A DNA stretch of 64,000 nt from Acanthochromis polyacanthus (taxonomy: Eukaryota; Chordata; Actinopteri; Pomacentridae), in contig NC_067135.1 of assembly GCF_021347895.1 (NCBI RefSeq), positions 984,657 to 1,048,656 of the forward strand, written 5' to 3'. The translations under genes were made by a program, and so were the position numbers. Below the pieces are notes generated by a model. The model had not been told where the DNA came from. It saw nothing but the letters and a program-made list of their open reading frames with translations, and did not search any database. Shown piece after piece: positions 1 to 11,110 of the stretch (position 1 is the first letter of the stretch; each line of letters opens with the position of its first letter).

Positions 1-3000
1 ATCCTCCCCCTCTCCAAGGTTGTAAGGCAACCGAGAAAGGTAGTCAGCCACCACATTGGTTGCACCCTTCCGATACCGCACAGCAAACCTGAATGGCTGC
101 AAGGACAGATACCACCTTGTCAGCCGACTATTATGGTCCTTCATGCTGTGAATCCAGGTGAGCGCCCGATGGTCCGTCTCGAGGTCAAACTCCCTTCCAA
201 GGAGATAGTAGCGGAGACTCTCGAGAGCCCATTTGATAGCAAGCCCCTCTTTTTCGACCACCGAATACCTGACCTCCCGCGGTAGCAGTTTCCTACTCAA
301 GTAGAGAATGGGTCGCTCTTCACCTGGTTCACCTTGAGCCAGAACCGCACCAATCCCAACTGCAGACGCATCAACTTGGACCAAGAAGCGCTTGGTAAAA
401 TCTGGACTTTGGAGAACAGGAGATGAGCACAGAGACTCTTTCAAGGACTGAAAGGCCGTCTCACACTGATTAGTCCAGGTCACTGGGTTTTTTCGGTCTT
501 TACCGGTCAGAGCGGTGAGTGGAGAAGCAATAGTGGCAAACCGGGGTACAAAACGTCTGTACCACCCAGCAAGACCCAAGAAAGACCGCACCTCTTTCTT
601 GGTTCTGGGTCGAGGACAGTTCCGTATTGCCTCCACCTTATCAGCTTGGGGTCTTACCTTGCCCTGCCCAAGCTGGTAGCCCAGGTACCTCACTTCTTCT
701 CGAACCCATTCACATTTCTTTAAGTTCAGGGTGAGGCCCGCACTCTGGATCTTCCCCAAGACCTTCTTCAAGTGACCTAGGTGTGCCTCCCATGTCTGGC
801 TATAGATCACAACATCATCTAAATATGCCGCACTGCACTCTTCGCATCCTTGCAGAACTTTATCCATGAGCCGTTGGAAAGTGGCAGGTGCTCCGTGGAG
901 GCCAAACGGCATCACCGTAAACTGGAAGAGTCCTGCAGGAGTACGGAAGGCCGTATAAGGACGGCTGCTGGGGTCTAGAGGCACCTGCCAATACCCTTTG
1001 CATAGGTCGAGAGTTGTGATGTATCTCGCTGATCCGATGCGTTCCAACAGCTCGTCAATTCGGGGCATGGGGTAGGCGTCAAACTCTGAAACTGAGTTGA
1101 GCTTACGGAAGTCAATACAAATCCGCAGTGTCCCATCCTTCTTGTACACTATCACAACTGGGCTGCACCATTCAGAGTTAGATGGCTCGATCACGCCCAG
1201 CTGCAACATGGCCTCAATTTCTTTCTGCAGCTGCCCCACCAACTTTTGAGGCACACGATAGGGCCGTTGGCGGAAAGGACGGGTATCTTTAAGTCGGATA
1301 GTGTGTTCGATCACCCTTGTCTTTCCAGGCGTCGCAGAGAACAAAGAGGGCATTTCAGCAAAGAGCTGTCGAAGCTCTACGACTAGTTCCTCAACGAGGT
1401 GGGATAGGTCAAGGTCACCCTCCACTTCAGCAATAAGTCTTACATCTGGACCATCCTCTTTGTCCACCTCCTCCACACCCTGGGGCAGGAGGGCAGGGCC
1501 AGACACAGCCCGCTCCTTCCATTCCTTTAACAGATTGACATGGTACGTTTGTTTAGCCCTCTTTCTCTCGGGGTGGTGGATCTCATAGGTTACAGGTCCC
1601 ATGCGTCGAATGACGACATATGGACCCTGCCACTTGGCCAAAAGCTTACTATTGGAGGAGGGCAGTAGAAGCAGAACTTTTTGGCCCGGCTCAAAGTTCC
1701 GAGTCCGAGCCTGCTTATCGTACCACAGCTTCTGTTTCTGCTGAGCCTCTTTTAGATTGACCTTTGCTTCTTCTCGATACTGAGCCAACCGGTCTCTCAT
1801 CTGGAGGACAAATTGTACAACTCCTCGTTCGTTGGCTTTGGGGTCCGGTGACGTCCATACCGCAGTCAATAGATCCAACGGCCCCTGGACATCCCACCCA
1901 TACAAAAGTTCGAAGGGAGAAAAGCCGGTTGATGCCTGGGGCACCTCCCTGTAAGCAAACAACAGGAACGGGAGCCAGCGATCCCAGTCTTTCCCTGAAT
2001 CATCCACAAACTTCCGGAGCATTCTCTTTAAAGTCTGGTTAAACCGCTCCACTAATCCATCGGTTTGTGGATGGTACGGTGTGGTTTTAATGGCAGTGAT
2101 ACCTAGTTGTTTGTGGAACAGATGGAGTAACCGGGATGTAAAGTTCGTTCCCTGGTCGGTTACTATTTCCTCAGGTATTCCGACTCGCGAGAAGAGCTGG
2201 ATCAAGGCTCGGAGCACACTTGGGGCAGTAATTGTCCTTAGTGGGAATGCCTCTGGAAAGCGCGTGGCATAGTCACTCAAGACCAGAATGTACTGGTGAC
2301 CCCGGCTGCTCCGTGGCAGTGGCCCGACGATGTCCATAGCGATCCGACGGAACGGCTCAGAGATGATGGGTAGCGGCTGGAGTAATGCCCTGTCAGATTT
2401 GCGGGGACAACTAGTTAACTGACACTCAGGACATGTGCTGCAATATGTTTGTACATCAGTGTACATGCCTGGCCAAAAAAATCGTGCGCTAATGCGAAGG
2501 AACGTTTTATGGCGACCCAAATGTCCGGCCCATGGGAATGTATGTGCAAGGTGCATAATTAACTGTCTGCAAGTCGCCGGAATCACAAGACGTTTGCGAT
2601 CATCATTACAGGCATACAGAACATCATTATCCAAAACAAACTGTTCCTGACCCAAAGAGGAACAGTGTGGGCCCTTCACCACTTTCTCATACAAAGATTT
2701 TAAAGAAACATCCTGCCTCTGCAAGCTAGCAATGTTCCCCGGCACCTCCCACAACCCATCTACCGTTAATCCGTTGACATCATGCCCTACACCCCCAAGT
2801 TCTTTTTCAAAGCGTCGCTGCCGCTTGGACTTATGAGGCCCCTTAGTTCCCCCCTCGAACAGACTATCATCCAAGTCTGGCAGAGGTTGGAGACCAGTAG
2901 CCTGAACCTGAGACCGGGTAACAACAGGACTTGCCACCTTGCCCCTCCCCTTCTCAACAAAGTCACTCTCCCCCCCCTGCAACAAGTCCATTAGCAGAGG

Positions 3001-4464
3001 AAAATCAGTCCCAAGAATTAAATCTTTTGGTAGATCATCGACTACAGCTACTGTCAGAAGATACTGTTGTCCATTGATCTCAACTGAGATCTCTGACTTT
3101 GGGTAAACGTGACAATCCCCGTGAACGCAAACAATGTCGGTCTTGGTACTATAGTCTATGGTGCTCACAGGAACCAGACTCCTCTTGACCAGGGAGGTAA
3201 AACTACCACTGTCTAACAATGCTACAGTTTGCTGTCCATTGACCACCACTGGTTTCTCCGTTCCCTGCGTTTGTCGGCTCCCCACTAGCTCAATTTCAGG
3301 ACGAGGAGCATAACAGGCCCCTGTGAGTTTAGCCTTACGCATCGGACACACTGACGCTTTATGTCCAGACTGCTGACAATAGAAGCAGATCATAGTCTTA
3401 CCAGGAGCTGGCTGGAATGTGGTAGAACTGGGAATACCTCTGTTGTCCTGGCTGGATACTCCTCTGAAGTGTCGCTGTGGTGCAGACGGTCCTGGAGGTC
3501 CTGGTGGTAGACGCTGACTGGAACTGGAGAAGCGCGAAATCCCCCGATGGGCGTTCTGATACTGCAAAGCCAATTTTGCAGCTGTAAGACCATCCTCCGG
3601 TTCGCGCTCCTTGACCCAGGTCCTGATGTCTGGAGAAAGGACACACAGCAGCTGCTCCAGAATGATCAGCTCTCCGATGGCCTCCTTGGACAGTTGATCC
3701 GGTCGAACCCAGCGTCGGTAAAGTCCCTTAAGGCGATGATAAGTCTCGGTTGGCGTTTCCCCGGTAGGCACAGTCGAAATCCGGAAACGCTGGCGGTACG
3801 TCTCTGGAGAGATGTCAAATTTGATGAGCAGCGCCGCCTTCAGCGACCGATAATCATTCGCGTCGTCCTCATCCATTGCCGAATAAGCTTCAAGCGCCTT
3901 TCCAGAGAGAAGTGGCACCAGCCGACATGCCCACTCTGACTCTGGCCACCGCCATGTTTTTGCGATGCGCTCGAATCTCAGGAGGTAGTTCTCAATGTCC
4001 TCGCCAGTTTGGTAAGGGAGAATCTTAGGATCACTAAAATGTCTCCATTCTGGTCTTCGTTCCTCCTCCGTGTCAGCGTGGTCGAAGGAGAAAGCCTCTG
4101 GTATACCCTGGTTTGGTTGACCTCGCCGTACACTGTCCATACTTGCCGTTGCTATCTCGTCTGGAGAGAGTGATGCCAGGGGAAGCTGTGGGGGCTGAGA
4201 TCCTGGAGGTGGTCTTCGACCTTGCTGTGGAGAGGACTGGGCTCCTGGCATAGCTGCCTTCAGTCCACGTAGCTCCTCCAATAAGCCCTCATCTCTCTTC
4301 TGCTGTCCCACAAAAAAGTCTTTCAGTATAGACACCAGCTCACCCAGAGGTCGACTGGAAGATACTTCATCTGGGTTCCCCGATGACCCCGGCCTTGCAG
4401 CAGCAAAGTCTTCCTCTTCATATTTATGTGATCTGCGACCTTTTTGCTTCCTTCGACTAGCCAT
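1..4464 (-). CDS. Gag-Pol polyprotein of a Gmr1-like retrotransposon (3' end missing)
   Basis: I checked every codon from ATG 4464 to base 1: 1488 codons with no stop. An in-frame stop at 4504-4506 bounds it upstream. Gag residues ~130-250 (YLLRFERIAKTWRWPESEW region) look like the gag fold from which vertebrate SCAN domains are thought to derive. A CCHC knuckle CFYCQQSGHKASVC starts at residue 360. Protease has LLDSGS with Asp418. Integrase follows: HHCC-type region ~610-685, Asp711 (AMDIVGP), Asp770 (TDQGTNF) and Glu806 (YHPQTDGLVERFN), giving the D,D-35-E spacing, then a GPY/F-type module (KWQGPYVV). Reverse transcriptase comes next with catalytic YLDD at 1214-1217, then RNase H with Asp1365 (FLVQVDASA) and LETDH. 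Gag and pol share one frame, with no frameshift site needed. All key residues are present, so activity is plausible but unproven. Confidence 0.93.
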   Translation of the reverse strand, partial: MASRRKQKGRRSHKYEEEDFAAARPGSSGNPDEVSSSRPLGELVSILKDFFVGQQKRDEGLLEELRGLKAAMPGAQSSPQQGRRPPPGSQPPQLPLASLSPDEIATASMDSVRRGQPNQGIPEAFSFDHADTEEERRPEWRHFSDPKILPYQTGEDIENYLLRFERIAKTWRWPESEWACRLVPLLSGKALEAYSAMDEDDANDYRSLKAALLIKFDISPETYRQRFRISTVPTGETPTETYHRLKGLYRRWVRPDQLSKEAIGELIILEQLLCVLSPDIRTWVKEREPEDGLTAAKLALQYQNAHRGISRFSSSSQRLPPGPPGPSAPQRHFRGVSSQDNRGIPSSTTFQPAPGKTMICFYCQQSGHKASVCPMRKAKLTGACYAPRPEIELVGSRQTQGTEKPVVVNGQQTVALLDSGSFTSLVKRSLVPVSTIDYSTKTDIVCVHGDCHVYPKSEISVEINGQQYLLTVAVVDDLPKDLILGTDFPLLMDLLQGGESDFVEKGRGKVASPVVTRSQVQATGLQPLPDLDDSLFEGGTKGPHKSKRQRRFEKELGGVGHDVNGLTVDGLWEVPGNIASLQRQDVSLKSLYEKVVKGPHCSSLGQEQFVLDNDVLYACNDDRKRLVIPATCRQLIMHLAHTFPWAGHLGRHKTFLRISARFFWPGMYTDVQTYCSTCPECQLTSCPRKSDRALLQPLPIISEPFRRIAMDIVGPLPRSSRGHQYILVLSDYATRFPEAFPLRTITAPSVLRALIQLFSRVGIPEEIVTDQGTNFTSRLLHLFHKQLGITAIKTTPYHPQTDGLVERFNQTLKRMLRKFVDDSGKDWDRWLPFLLFAYREVPQASTGFSPFELLYGWDVQGPLDLLTAVWTSPDPKANERGVVQFVLQMRDRLAQYREEAKVNLKEAQQKQKLWYDKQARTRNFEPGQKVLLLLPSSNSKLLAKWQGPYVVIRRMGPVTYEIHHPERKRAKQTYHVNLLKEWKERAVSGPALLPQGVEEVDKEDGPDVRLIAEVEGDLDLSHLVEELVVELRQLFAEMPSLFSATPGKTRVIEHTIRLKDTRPFRQRPYRVPQKLVGQLQKEIEAMLQLGVIEPSNSEWCSPVVIVYKKDGTLRICIDFRKLNSVSEFDAYPMPRIDELLERIGSARYITTLDLCKGYWQVPLDPSSRPYTAFRTPAGLFQFTVMPFGLHGAPATFQRLMDKVLQGCEECSAAYLDDVVIYSQTWEAHLGHLKKVLGKIQSAGLTLNLKKCEWVREEVRYLGYQLGQGKVRPQADKVEAIRNCPRPRTKKEVRSFLGLAGWYRRFVPRFATIASPLTALTGKDRKNPVTWTNQCETAFQSLKESLCSSPVLQSPDFTKRFLVQVDASAVGIGAVLAQGEPGEERPILYLSRKLLPREVRYSVVEKEGLAIKWALESLRYYLLGREFDLETDHRALTWIHSMKDHNSRLTRWYLSLQPFRFAVRYRKGATNVVADYLSRLPYNLGEGED

Positions 4465-4483
4465 AATCCCACTTCTGACACCA
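4465..4483 (-). promoter_or_regulatory. Primer-binding site for tRNA-Leu(CAG)
   Basis: The plus strand reads AATCCCACTTCTGACACCA, which matches, as I recall it, the 3' end of vertebrate tRNA-Leu(CAG) including the added CCA. On the element's own strand it begins TGG, two bases after the inferred LTR end, which is the standard place for a minus-strand primer site. It ends directly at the gag ATG (4464-4462), so there is essentially no leader between primer site and start codon. Confidence 0.85.
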
Positions 4484-4485
4484 TA

Positions 4486-5243
4486 TGTCGTGGGCTCTGT
4501 CCTTTAAAATAAATTATGGACTAGTCAGCTGGTTCCTTTTTAAGGTGATGCTCTTTATTGTGTAATCCATCCAAAATGTGCAGCAAAAAAAAAAATTCCA
4601 AAGTTACAAAATTCACTATTTACATATATACACAAACATCTTCTAAGCACCTACCATGTGCACTGTTCCAGTCCTAAAAACACACACAGCTCTGTGTGGT
4701 TGAGTGCCCCTCTATATAGTAAGAAGCCCTCCCTCCAAGTAATTGAAACAAAATTCAGTCATTTCTCCACTCACAGAAAACAACCAAACTCAATATACTT
4801 TGGGATTTATACAAATATCATAATAAACAAAAATACTCAAAATGAAGCTTCAAAACCCCCTACAACGAAAAATAATATTATTTTACACAAAACCCAGGAA
4901 GTTACGTAATGTCACGAAATGCCGCCCTACACGCCCACGTAAGACGCGGATAAATACGGAAGTGTTGTGTATGCTCAAGTTGGCTGAGTAAAGCCGTGAA
5001 CGGAGCACGGAAACCCCACAACGGACACCACCGACAAAACCACGAACGGAGGACCACTCCAACAGCCGCCGAGTGTGCACCCCCGACGGCCGCCGAAACC
5101 AACCGCGCAAAACCGAAAAACAAAGAGAAAAAAAAAAAAACGGCCAGGCAAGTAAAATCGACGGTACTGAGTGTATGTGGACATGTTTGCTCTGTAGCCT
5201 CTTATGCTTACTGCGTGTGCTGACGGGGCTGCTCCGTCACACA
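4486..5243 (-). repeat. 5' long terminal repeat of the Gmr1-like element
   Basis: About 757 bp bounded on the element strand by TGTGTGACGG at the outer end and CCCACGACA at the inner end, two bases before the primer site. A polyadenylation signal AATAAA lies at 4559-4554 on the minus strand, near the inner end, as expected for the R/U5 part. No second LTR is available for comparison, so the outer boundary could be off by a few bases. Short reading frames inside it have no recognisable product. Confidence 0.7.
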
Positions 5244-5319
5244 TGGATCCATCTTTATCCGGTTCCTCATTACATCACTGATTAGACGGCATAAATAATC
5301 TAAAAACGAAATTCTACAA

Positions 5320-5480
5320 TTCTACAGTTTCATTTAGCAGACGCTTTTGTCCAAAGCGACGTACAACACAAGCAAGAATTCAGACATAAGGAAAAACCTG
5401 TAGGAAGTAAAAAAAGTGCTTCAAGTGCGATTGGTCAAAGGTGTTGCCATCAAGTTGCAGAAGAATTGCCAAACCCCCCC
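5320..5480. repeat. Teleost dispersed repeat (TTTAGCAGACGCTTTTGTCC type)
   Basis: Carries the very common fish repeat core TTTAGCAGACGCTTTTGTCC followed by AAAGCGAC. I recognise the core from many fish genomes but cannot assign the family safely (V-SINE-like is possible). A poly-C run and (GTTT)n follow at 5467-5516. Confidence 0.6.
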
Positions 5481-5516
5481 CCCCACTCCCCTTTTTGTTT
5501 GTTTGTTTGTTTGTTT

Positions 5517-6480
5517 TTTCAAACTTTGTCAGCGCTAAATAAGTGCTGGGTTTTGGACCACCTGACTTATTCTACCCCTAAGGTGGAGTCAGATTAAGTG
5601 CTTAGGTGTTCTCTAACAACTGAGTCTTCAATTGTCTCTTAAAAGTAGAAAGGGACTCAGCAGAACGCACAGAGTTTGGTACTTAAATGTAATTAAATGA
5701 ACTCTTTCCTTCCTCTGTGTGATTATTAAATGCAACTATGACATCCAGCTATGAAACTCTGAACTCTGAAACTCTGAGTGACTTTGTGTCCATGAAGCTG
5801 GTTAATGTTTGTGAGTCCAGATCAGCTGTTAGAGGATTAAAATGGTCTAAAGGTGTGAAAAGGAGCCGTTAATAAAGCTGATATGTTGCTGCATCTCCGT
5901 AAAACTTTACTGCTCTTTGAATGTTTATCATTTTTTACAATAACCAGCCCAGTGTGTGTGTGTGTGTGTTTTATGACGGTTTTATAACGTGTGTGCGTTT
6001 CCCTACATGGACAAACCAACCACCACCAGGGTGTAATTGAATAAAAGCTCATCTGTGTGTGTGTGTGTGATAATAATACATTCTGGAGATTCAGAGTGTG
6101 TGTTTATGAAAGGAGAGCTGTGTGTGTGTGTGTGTGTGTGTGTGTCCGCTGTGACCAGTGTAAACTAATATTGATTCAGCTGTTGGTGTTATACACTAGT
6201 CATAAAACTGGACTTATTGTAGGATCTAGGCTTACCGTGTGGGTTCTCGTGTGTGTGTGTGTTCTTGTGTGTTGTGGATCCGTGTTGTGTGTGTGCGTGT
6301 TGGATTTAGAACATGTGTGGATTGGACATGTCAAACGGGGCTTTTGTTCACTCTAAACATTTCTACGCTGAGAATCGATAGAACAACAGTCGGACTTCTT
6401 CATGTGGTTCCCAGCAGCGTTAGCGTAGCATTAGCGCCCCCATCTGGTGGGTCAGGAGTTAATCCTGCTGTCATTTAACG
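5517..6480. other. Intronic stretch, no gene seen; short TG tracts
   Basis: Contains short (TG)n runs near 5953, 6055, 6120 and 6250 and otherwise ordinary AT-rich intron-like sequence. Short open frames here are only the translation of TG repeats. Confidence 0.5.
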
Positions 6481-7010
6481 TGTCTTCATGCTGGTTTTGT
6501 GTGTCCTTACGTCTTTACGTTTGCTTTGTGTCCATCTGTAGTTGTATTGTGTCTTTCGTAGGTGTCTTGTGTCTCTTTTTGTGGTGATTTTGTGTCTCTT
6601 TGTGGTTCGTTTTTTCTCACTGTGCTCATTTTCTGTAATTCATGGTAATTTTCGTTGAACTGCTGACACACATTTAACACCAAGTTGCTTTGGGGTTCTG
6701 TTTTGTGTTGTTGTTGTTTCGTTGTCACTGTACAGATTTTTGTGTCATTTTGTGGCTGTTTAGAGTTTTTTTAGTTGTTCTCGGTCTGTTTTTGATGTTT
6801 TATGTCCCCTTGTAGGTGTTTGAAGTCATTGATATGTCTTGTGTTGTGTTTTTGCCTCTTTGTGCAATTTTTGTGTATTTGTTGTGGTTTTGTGTCTTTT
6901 CGTGGTGACTTTGTGTCTCTTTGTAGTCATTTTTTTGTCTCTTTGTGTTTGTTTTGTGTCTCCTCATGGTAGTATTTTGTCTCTTTGTAGTCATTTCCAG
7001 CCACTTGTTG
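6481..7010. repeat. Degenerate T-rich tandem repeat (TTTGTGTCTCTTTGTGGT type)
   Basis: About 20-bp degenerate repeats around TTTGTGTCTCTTTGTGG. The same motif recurs at 31030-31480, 33170-33490 and 34850-35040, and in reverse complement at 11515-11770, 61760-62110 and 63655-63910. It keeps several frames open without coding meaning. Confidence 0.65.
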
Positions 7011-9090
7011 TGTTTCCGGTAGTTTGGTTCCTCCGGTGTGTTCAGGATCTCCAGCGGTTGTCGTTCAGGTTCCAGCTGTGAGCGTTTCCCTGCAGACCGT
7101 GTCCTTGTTAAACTCCAGCGTTTCCCTGAAGCCGGTTTTCTGGGGCTGAAAGTGTTTGTCTTTTGGTGTCCTTGTGTGTCTGTTGTTAGTGTGCGTCCAC
7201 ATGTGTGATGTATGGGGACGGTGAGTAATACTGCATGTGTCATTCCCAGTCCCCCGAGTTTTCTTCCTCTCTTCTTCCTCACCCATCTGTCTTCCCTCCC
7301 TTTCTTCATCTCGTCGCCTCCCTCTCTTTTGGGTGACATTCCTGTCCGGCGCTCACGGTGTCATCCCGGTTTTTCTGCTGACTCCGAGCTTCGCTGACAC
7401 TCCAGCTGTTGAGAGCCCGGCGTTTATTGGATTGTCTGTGTCCTCTATTTGGATAAGGAGAAGGGAAAGAGGGACGAGGAGTGACGACAGGAGAGGCTTT
7501 AAAGGACGAAAAGATGCAGAAGGAGAACAAAAACTGAGCCGGGAGGACAAACGCAACAAGCTAATGACCCAAAATAACCATCAGAAATAGAGTACTATGT
7601 GGGACATTTGGGATATATTCAGGATCTAAATCATCTCTGGTTTATCTGGAATTTTTATAGCACAAAATAGATATTTATCCAGATAACTGATTGATGTAAT
7701 ACTCTAAGAATTGTTCATTGACCCACTGTCAGCACATTTTTCCACACATCAGAGATGAAAAATGGGATCCAACAGTGAACAATCTGCTCATAAAACCAGT
7801 AAGAAGTACTAACAGTTCTCAGTTACAATATTCTGTCATAATATTTCTATTGTAGAACGATCAGCCTGACCTCAAGCATACCTCATTTTAAAGTCTGTTT
7901 TCCTCTAAATAGGACCATAATTTACTAAATATGCACCATTCTATACTAAAAGAGACTTAAATCTCTTTATTGAGACCGTAAACTTGTGAGGAAAATGAAA
8001 ACTGAAGCAGCACATGAAGTTAGAAGTATCATCTTTTTCTCATTCCAACGTCTTTTTGCATGTCGCCCCCTGCTGGTATTAGAAATAATGCTGGTTGAAG
8101 TCACTTTTCCATCAGTTTGTTGACTAGTTTTTAATTCAAATGTTAATATTCTTATTGGTCCATAGAATTGATCAAACTCCACAAGTCTGTAATTACCTAC
8201 CGAGTTTTTGTGGTACAACGTGTTCAAACTTGCTCAATCTGAGAAGAAGGTATTTGTAGTTGACTATTTTAATGTTTGTTTTCTTCAAAATAGGACCATA
8301 ATTTACCAAATAAGCATCATTCTGTGCTCAAAGAGACTTAAATCTACTGATTGAGACCATAAACTCATTGAGAAAATGGTCAAATAGCCTCAAATTTCAA
8401 CGTGAAACAAAAGCTGACAATATTTTTATAAATTCATCTCAGAACGTATTTGATTTATCAATTTAAAATTTCATGGACTCCTTTTTAAATATCCATAATT
8501 TAGCATAAAAAAGATTCAAGTCGTCCACTAGCGATTTCAGATGGAATAAATCAGTAACTACCAAAATGATAAATGCAGTAATAACAAAAATAAAGCAGAA
8601 AATCTGCAGATATTCACAGGTTTCTCACCACATTTAATGCCTGTAAGAGTTAAATTTCTGGAGATGTTCGTCTTTATAGGAATAATGATTTTTGAGAAAG
8701 AAAATGCCAAAACATTCCAGATCTGAAAACATGAGAAATTATAAAAATTCAGCCAAAATGTTTGACTAAACTTAGTTTCAGCAATTCAATGAGAAAATAA
8801 AAAGCTGATTAATTAATAATATCATTAATAATAAAAGTTGCAGCTCTGAATACAAACATGATTTATATAATCGAAATATTAATATTTTTTAATTTTAAAT
8901 TGCTTTTGTTTTACCCATAGTTAATCATTTTGCCTTTATTTTATATTTTTAGTTAACTGATATTTGATTAATTTGAAACTGGACTGTGTAGAATCCGTTC
9001 TGTATATTTGTTAGTATTTTTCTCTAATTTTCTGTATTTCTGTTAAAGCAGAGAGCATTTTAAAGTCCGTTTTTTTTTTTGTATTTTAGT
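7011..9090. other. Intronic stretch with one ~100-bp direct duplication
   Basis: No gene seen. A segment at about 7892-7993 (AGGACCATAATTTA, AGAGACTTAAATCT, TTGAGACC) recurs in the same orientation at about 8272-8376, 381 bp downstream, with scattered differences. The remainder is AT-rich and featureless to me. Confidence 0.5.
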
Positions 9091-9485
9091 TAATATTTTT
9101 GTGTATTTCTGGTAGTATTTTTGTGTATTTGTTGGAACAGAGAGGGATTTGAATGAGGTGTGTATTTATGTTGGTATTTTTCTGTATTTTTCTGAATATT
9201 TTCTGTATTTATGTTGGTATTTTTCTGTATTTTATTAGTCTTTTTCTGTATTTATGTTTGTATTTTCTGTATTTATGTTCGTATTTTTCTGTATTTTTAT
9301 GAGTATTTTTCTGGATTTATGTTTGTATTTTTCTGGATTTTTATTCGTATTTTTCTGTATTTGTGTTGGTATTTTTCTGGATTTTTATGAGTATTTCTGT
9401 GTATTTGTTGGAACAGAGCGTTTGAAGGTGGTGTGTGTTTATTTTAGTATTTTTGTGTATTTGTTGGAACAGAGCGTTTTTAGGC
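9091..9485. repeat. Degenerate TATTTTTCTGTATTTATGTT tandem repeat
   Basis: Repeated TATTTTTCTG(T/G)ATTTTTATG units with period near 20-22 bp. Two or three units at the right end carry TTGTTGGAACAGAGCGTTT, also present near 9130. Confidence 0.6.
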
Positions 9486-10600
9486 GGTTATTGAGCTCAT
9501 AATGTTGGTCGCTGTCAGCACAATAACAGAAAAATTTACGTCTGTTGGTGCTAAATGAAGTTATCAGTTTTAGGCGTTTTACAGTCGGATGACGGCAAAA
9601 AAGAGGCGACGTGAGCTGCATCCCGACGAACCCGAACGCCTCGCAGACGCTGCGTTCAAGGGTTCAACTCCCCATGGAAAACACGGCACTAAAAACAGAC
9701 AGTAAAACAGACGAAGGAGCTTTTATTTTCCTCCCATTATTCACCATCACATGTACGGCTCCCAGGAGCTGCAGAACGTTCAGATTAATCTCAGACCAAC
9801 AGATCTGTGTAAAACACGTTACGGCGTTGATGGAAAACACGAACAGAACGACTTCAAACCGCCTCTGGTTTATCAGGAGATGATTTAAGCAGCAGAAATG
9901 ACAGAACTAAAGTTAATGATGACGTTAAAGTAATAAATAATCATATTTTAGCTGATATTAGTCACATCAGGCTGATTATTTTAGTAGTTTTTATGTTTTC
10001 AGAAGGACAGAATCAGTCTTTAATGTCCACAAATATCATTCCTCGTGTTTTAAACATGAAATTATTAAACATCCAGACACACACCAATAATAATCTCTAA
10101 ATAAAATTAAAATATTTAATTAATAATTCAAATAACAATTTTACATGATAGGCTTGTCTTAATGTGTATTTTTTTAAATTTGTCTTATTAAAAAAATGCA
10201 CTGTTTAAAAATATTTTAAAAGTTAAAAATCAGCACCAAGGATGCTAGAAAATATACGTTAAATAACTGTAGAAATACCATTCATAAATATCTGTAAAAT
10301 AATATTTTCTGTTGATTTAAATATGTATCTTTAAATATTATTTAATTCTTTAAAATGTAAGTTATTACTTCACTAAATGTGATCTGTAATTCCAGATAGA
10401 CATAAAGAACGTAGTTTTGTGATTTCAAACACTAATGACACACAAAACAACAAAAACAACGTTGAGGTCGACGTGATGAAATGATTTGTGCTTTGAGACC
10501 GAAACGTTAAAACCTGCAGCTTCAGGTGATGGAGGACGAGGACAGAACGGACTGATCTGAAGCAGGACCAGGACCAGAGCTGAGGTGGAGCTCTGGTTCC
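9486..10600. other. Intronic stretch, no gene or recognised repeat
   Basis: AT-rich sequence with short open frames lacking any recognisable domain or bordering splice sites. I see nothing further in it. Confidence 0.4.
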
Positions 10601-10654
10601 TCCTGAAGTGTTTATCTCTGGGCTGAACAGAGGAGCAGACGGAGAAGGTTGGAG

Positions 10655-11110
10655 GTGTGTGTTCCTTTAAGCTTCAGCGGCTTCAGAAGATGGACTGCAG
10701 AGACCTGAGACAGCAGAGAGAGGAAGACGGCAGATAAAAGATGGCAGAGGGAGGAGAGGGATGGAGGGAGAGCAGATGCTCCTGAAGAACAATGGAGGGA
10801 GAGAGAATGATGGCCAGAGAGGAGGAAAATGGAGGGAGAGGGACAGATGAAGGATGACAGGCATGGGAGGCAGCGGGCGAGAGAGGCCCACAAACACTGG
10901 AGGACAGGGGAGAGAGAGGGAGGTGTGAAGAAGAGAGAGATGACAGGGCGATGAAGAGGAGGAGGAGAGAGGTGAGCGTCCTTGCACTGTCAGGGCGATC
11001 GATGGCACATCATTTACATTACACTGACTTAACTGCAGAGAGAGGGGGGGGGGAGATAGAGGGGTGAGGAATGGGAGGAAATTAACTACAGTTGAGGAAA
11101 GATGGAGGGA
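10655..11110. repeat. Purine-rich GGAGAGA/GATGG low-complexity tract
   Basis: The plus strand is dominated by GGAGAGAGAG and GATGGAGGGA motifs; the reverse strand therefore gives Ser/Pro/Leu-rich false frames. A CCT/CTT-rich stretch follows at 11160-11275. Near 11280-11350, GCTAGCAGCTAACC-type words repeat two to three times. Confidence 0.6.

Larger units (their letters stand above)
1..5243 (-). mobile_element. Gmr1-like Ty3/Gypsy LTR retrotransposon, 5' part, cut by the window edge
   Basis: Reading on the minus strand, the element starts with an LTR (about 5243 down to 4486), a tRNA primer-binding site (4483-4465) and one long gag-pol frame (4464 to beyond base 1). Domain order is gag, zinc knuckle, protease, integrase, reverse transcriptase, RNase H. 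Known Gypsy elements usually have integrase last; integrase-first order within Gypsy defines the deuterostome Gmr1 group, first described from Atlantic cod. The 3' LTR and target-site duplication lie outside the window, so the outer edge of the 5' LTR is inferred from TG...CA ends only. No frame damage is visible, suggesting a recent copy. It is antisense to the host gene further right. Confidence 0.9.

Noticed and set aside
4465..4483. Fragment of a tRNA-Leu gene
   Set aside because: Only the 3' 19 bases including the non-templated CCA match, at the exact primer-binding position of the LTR element. It is not a tRNA gene.
4883..5244. Overlapping short frames in the LTR
   Set aside because: They lie inside the LTR in several frames at once and match nothing; LTRs of this group are not known to encode extra proteins.
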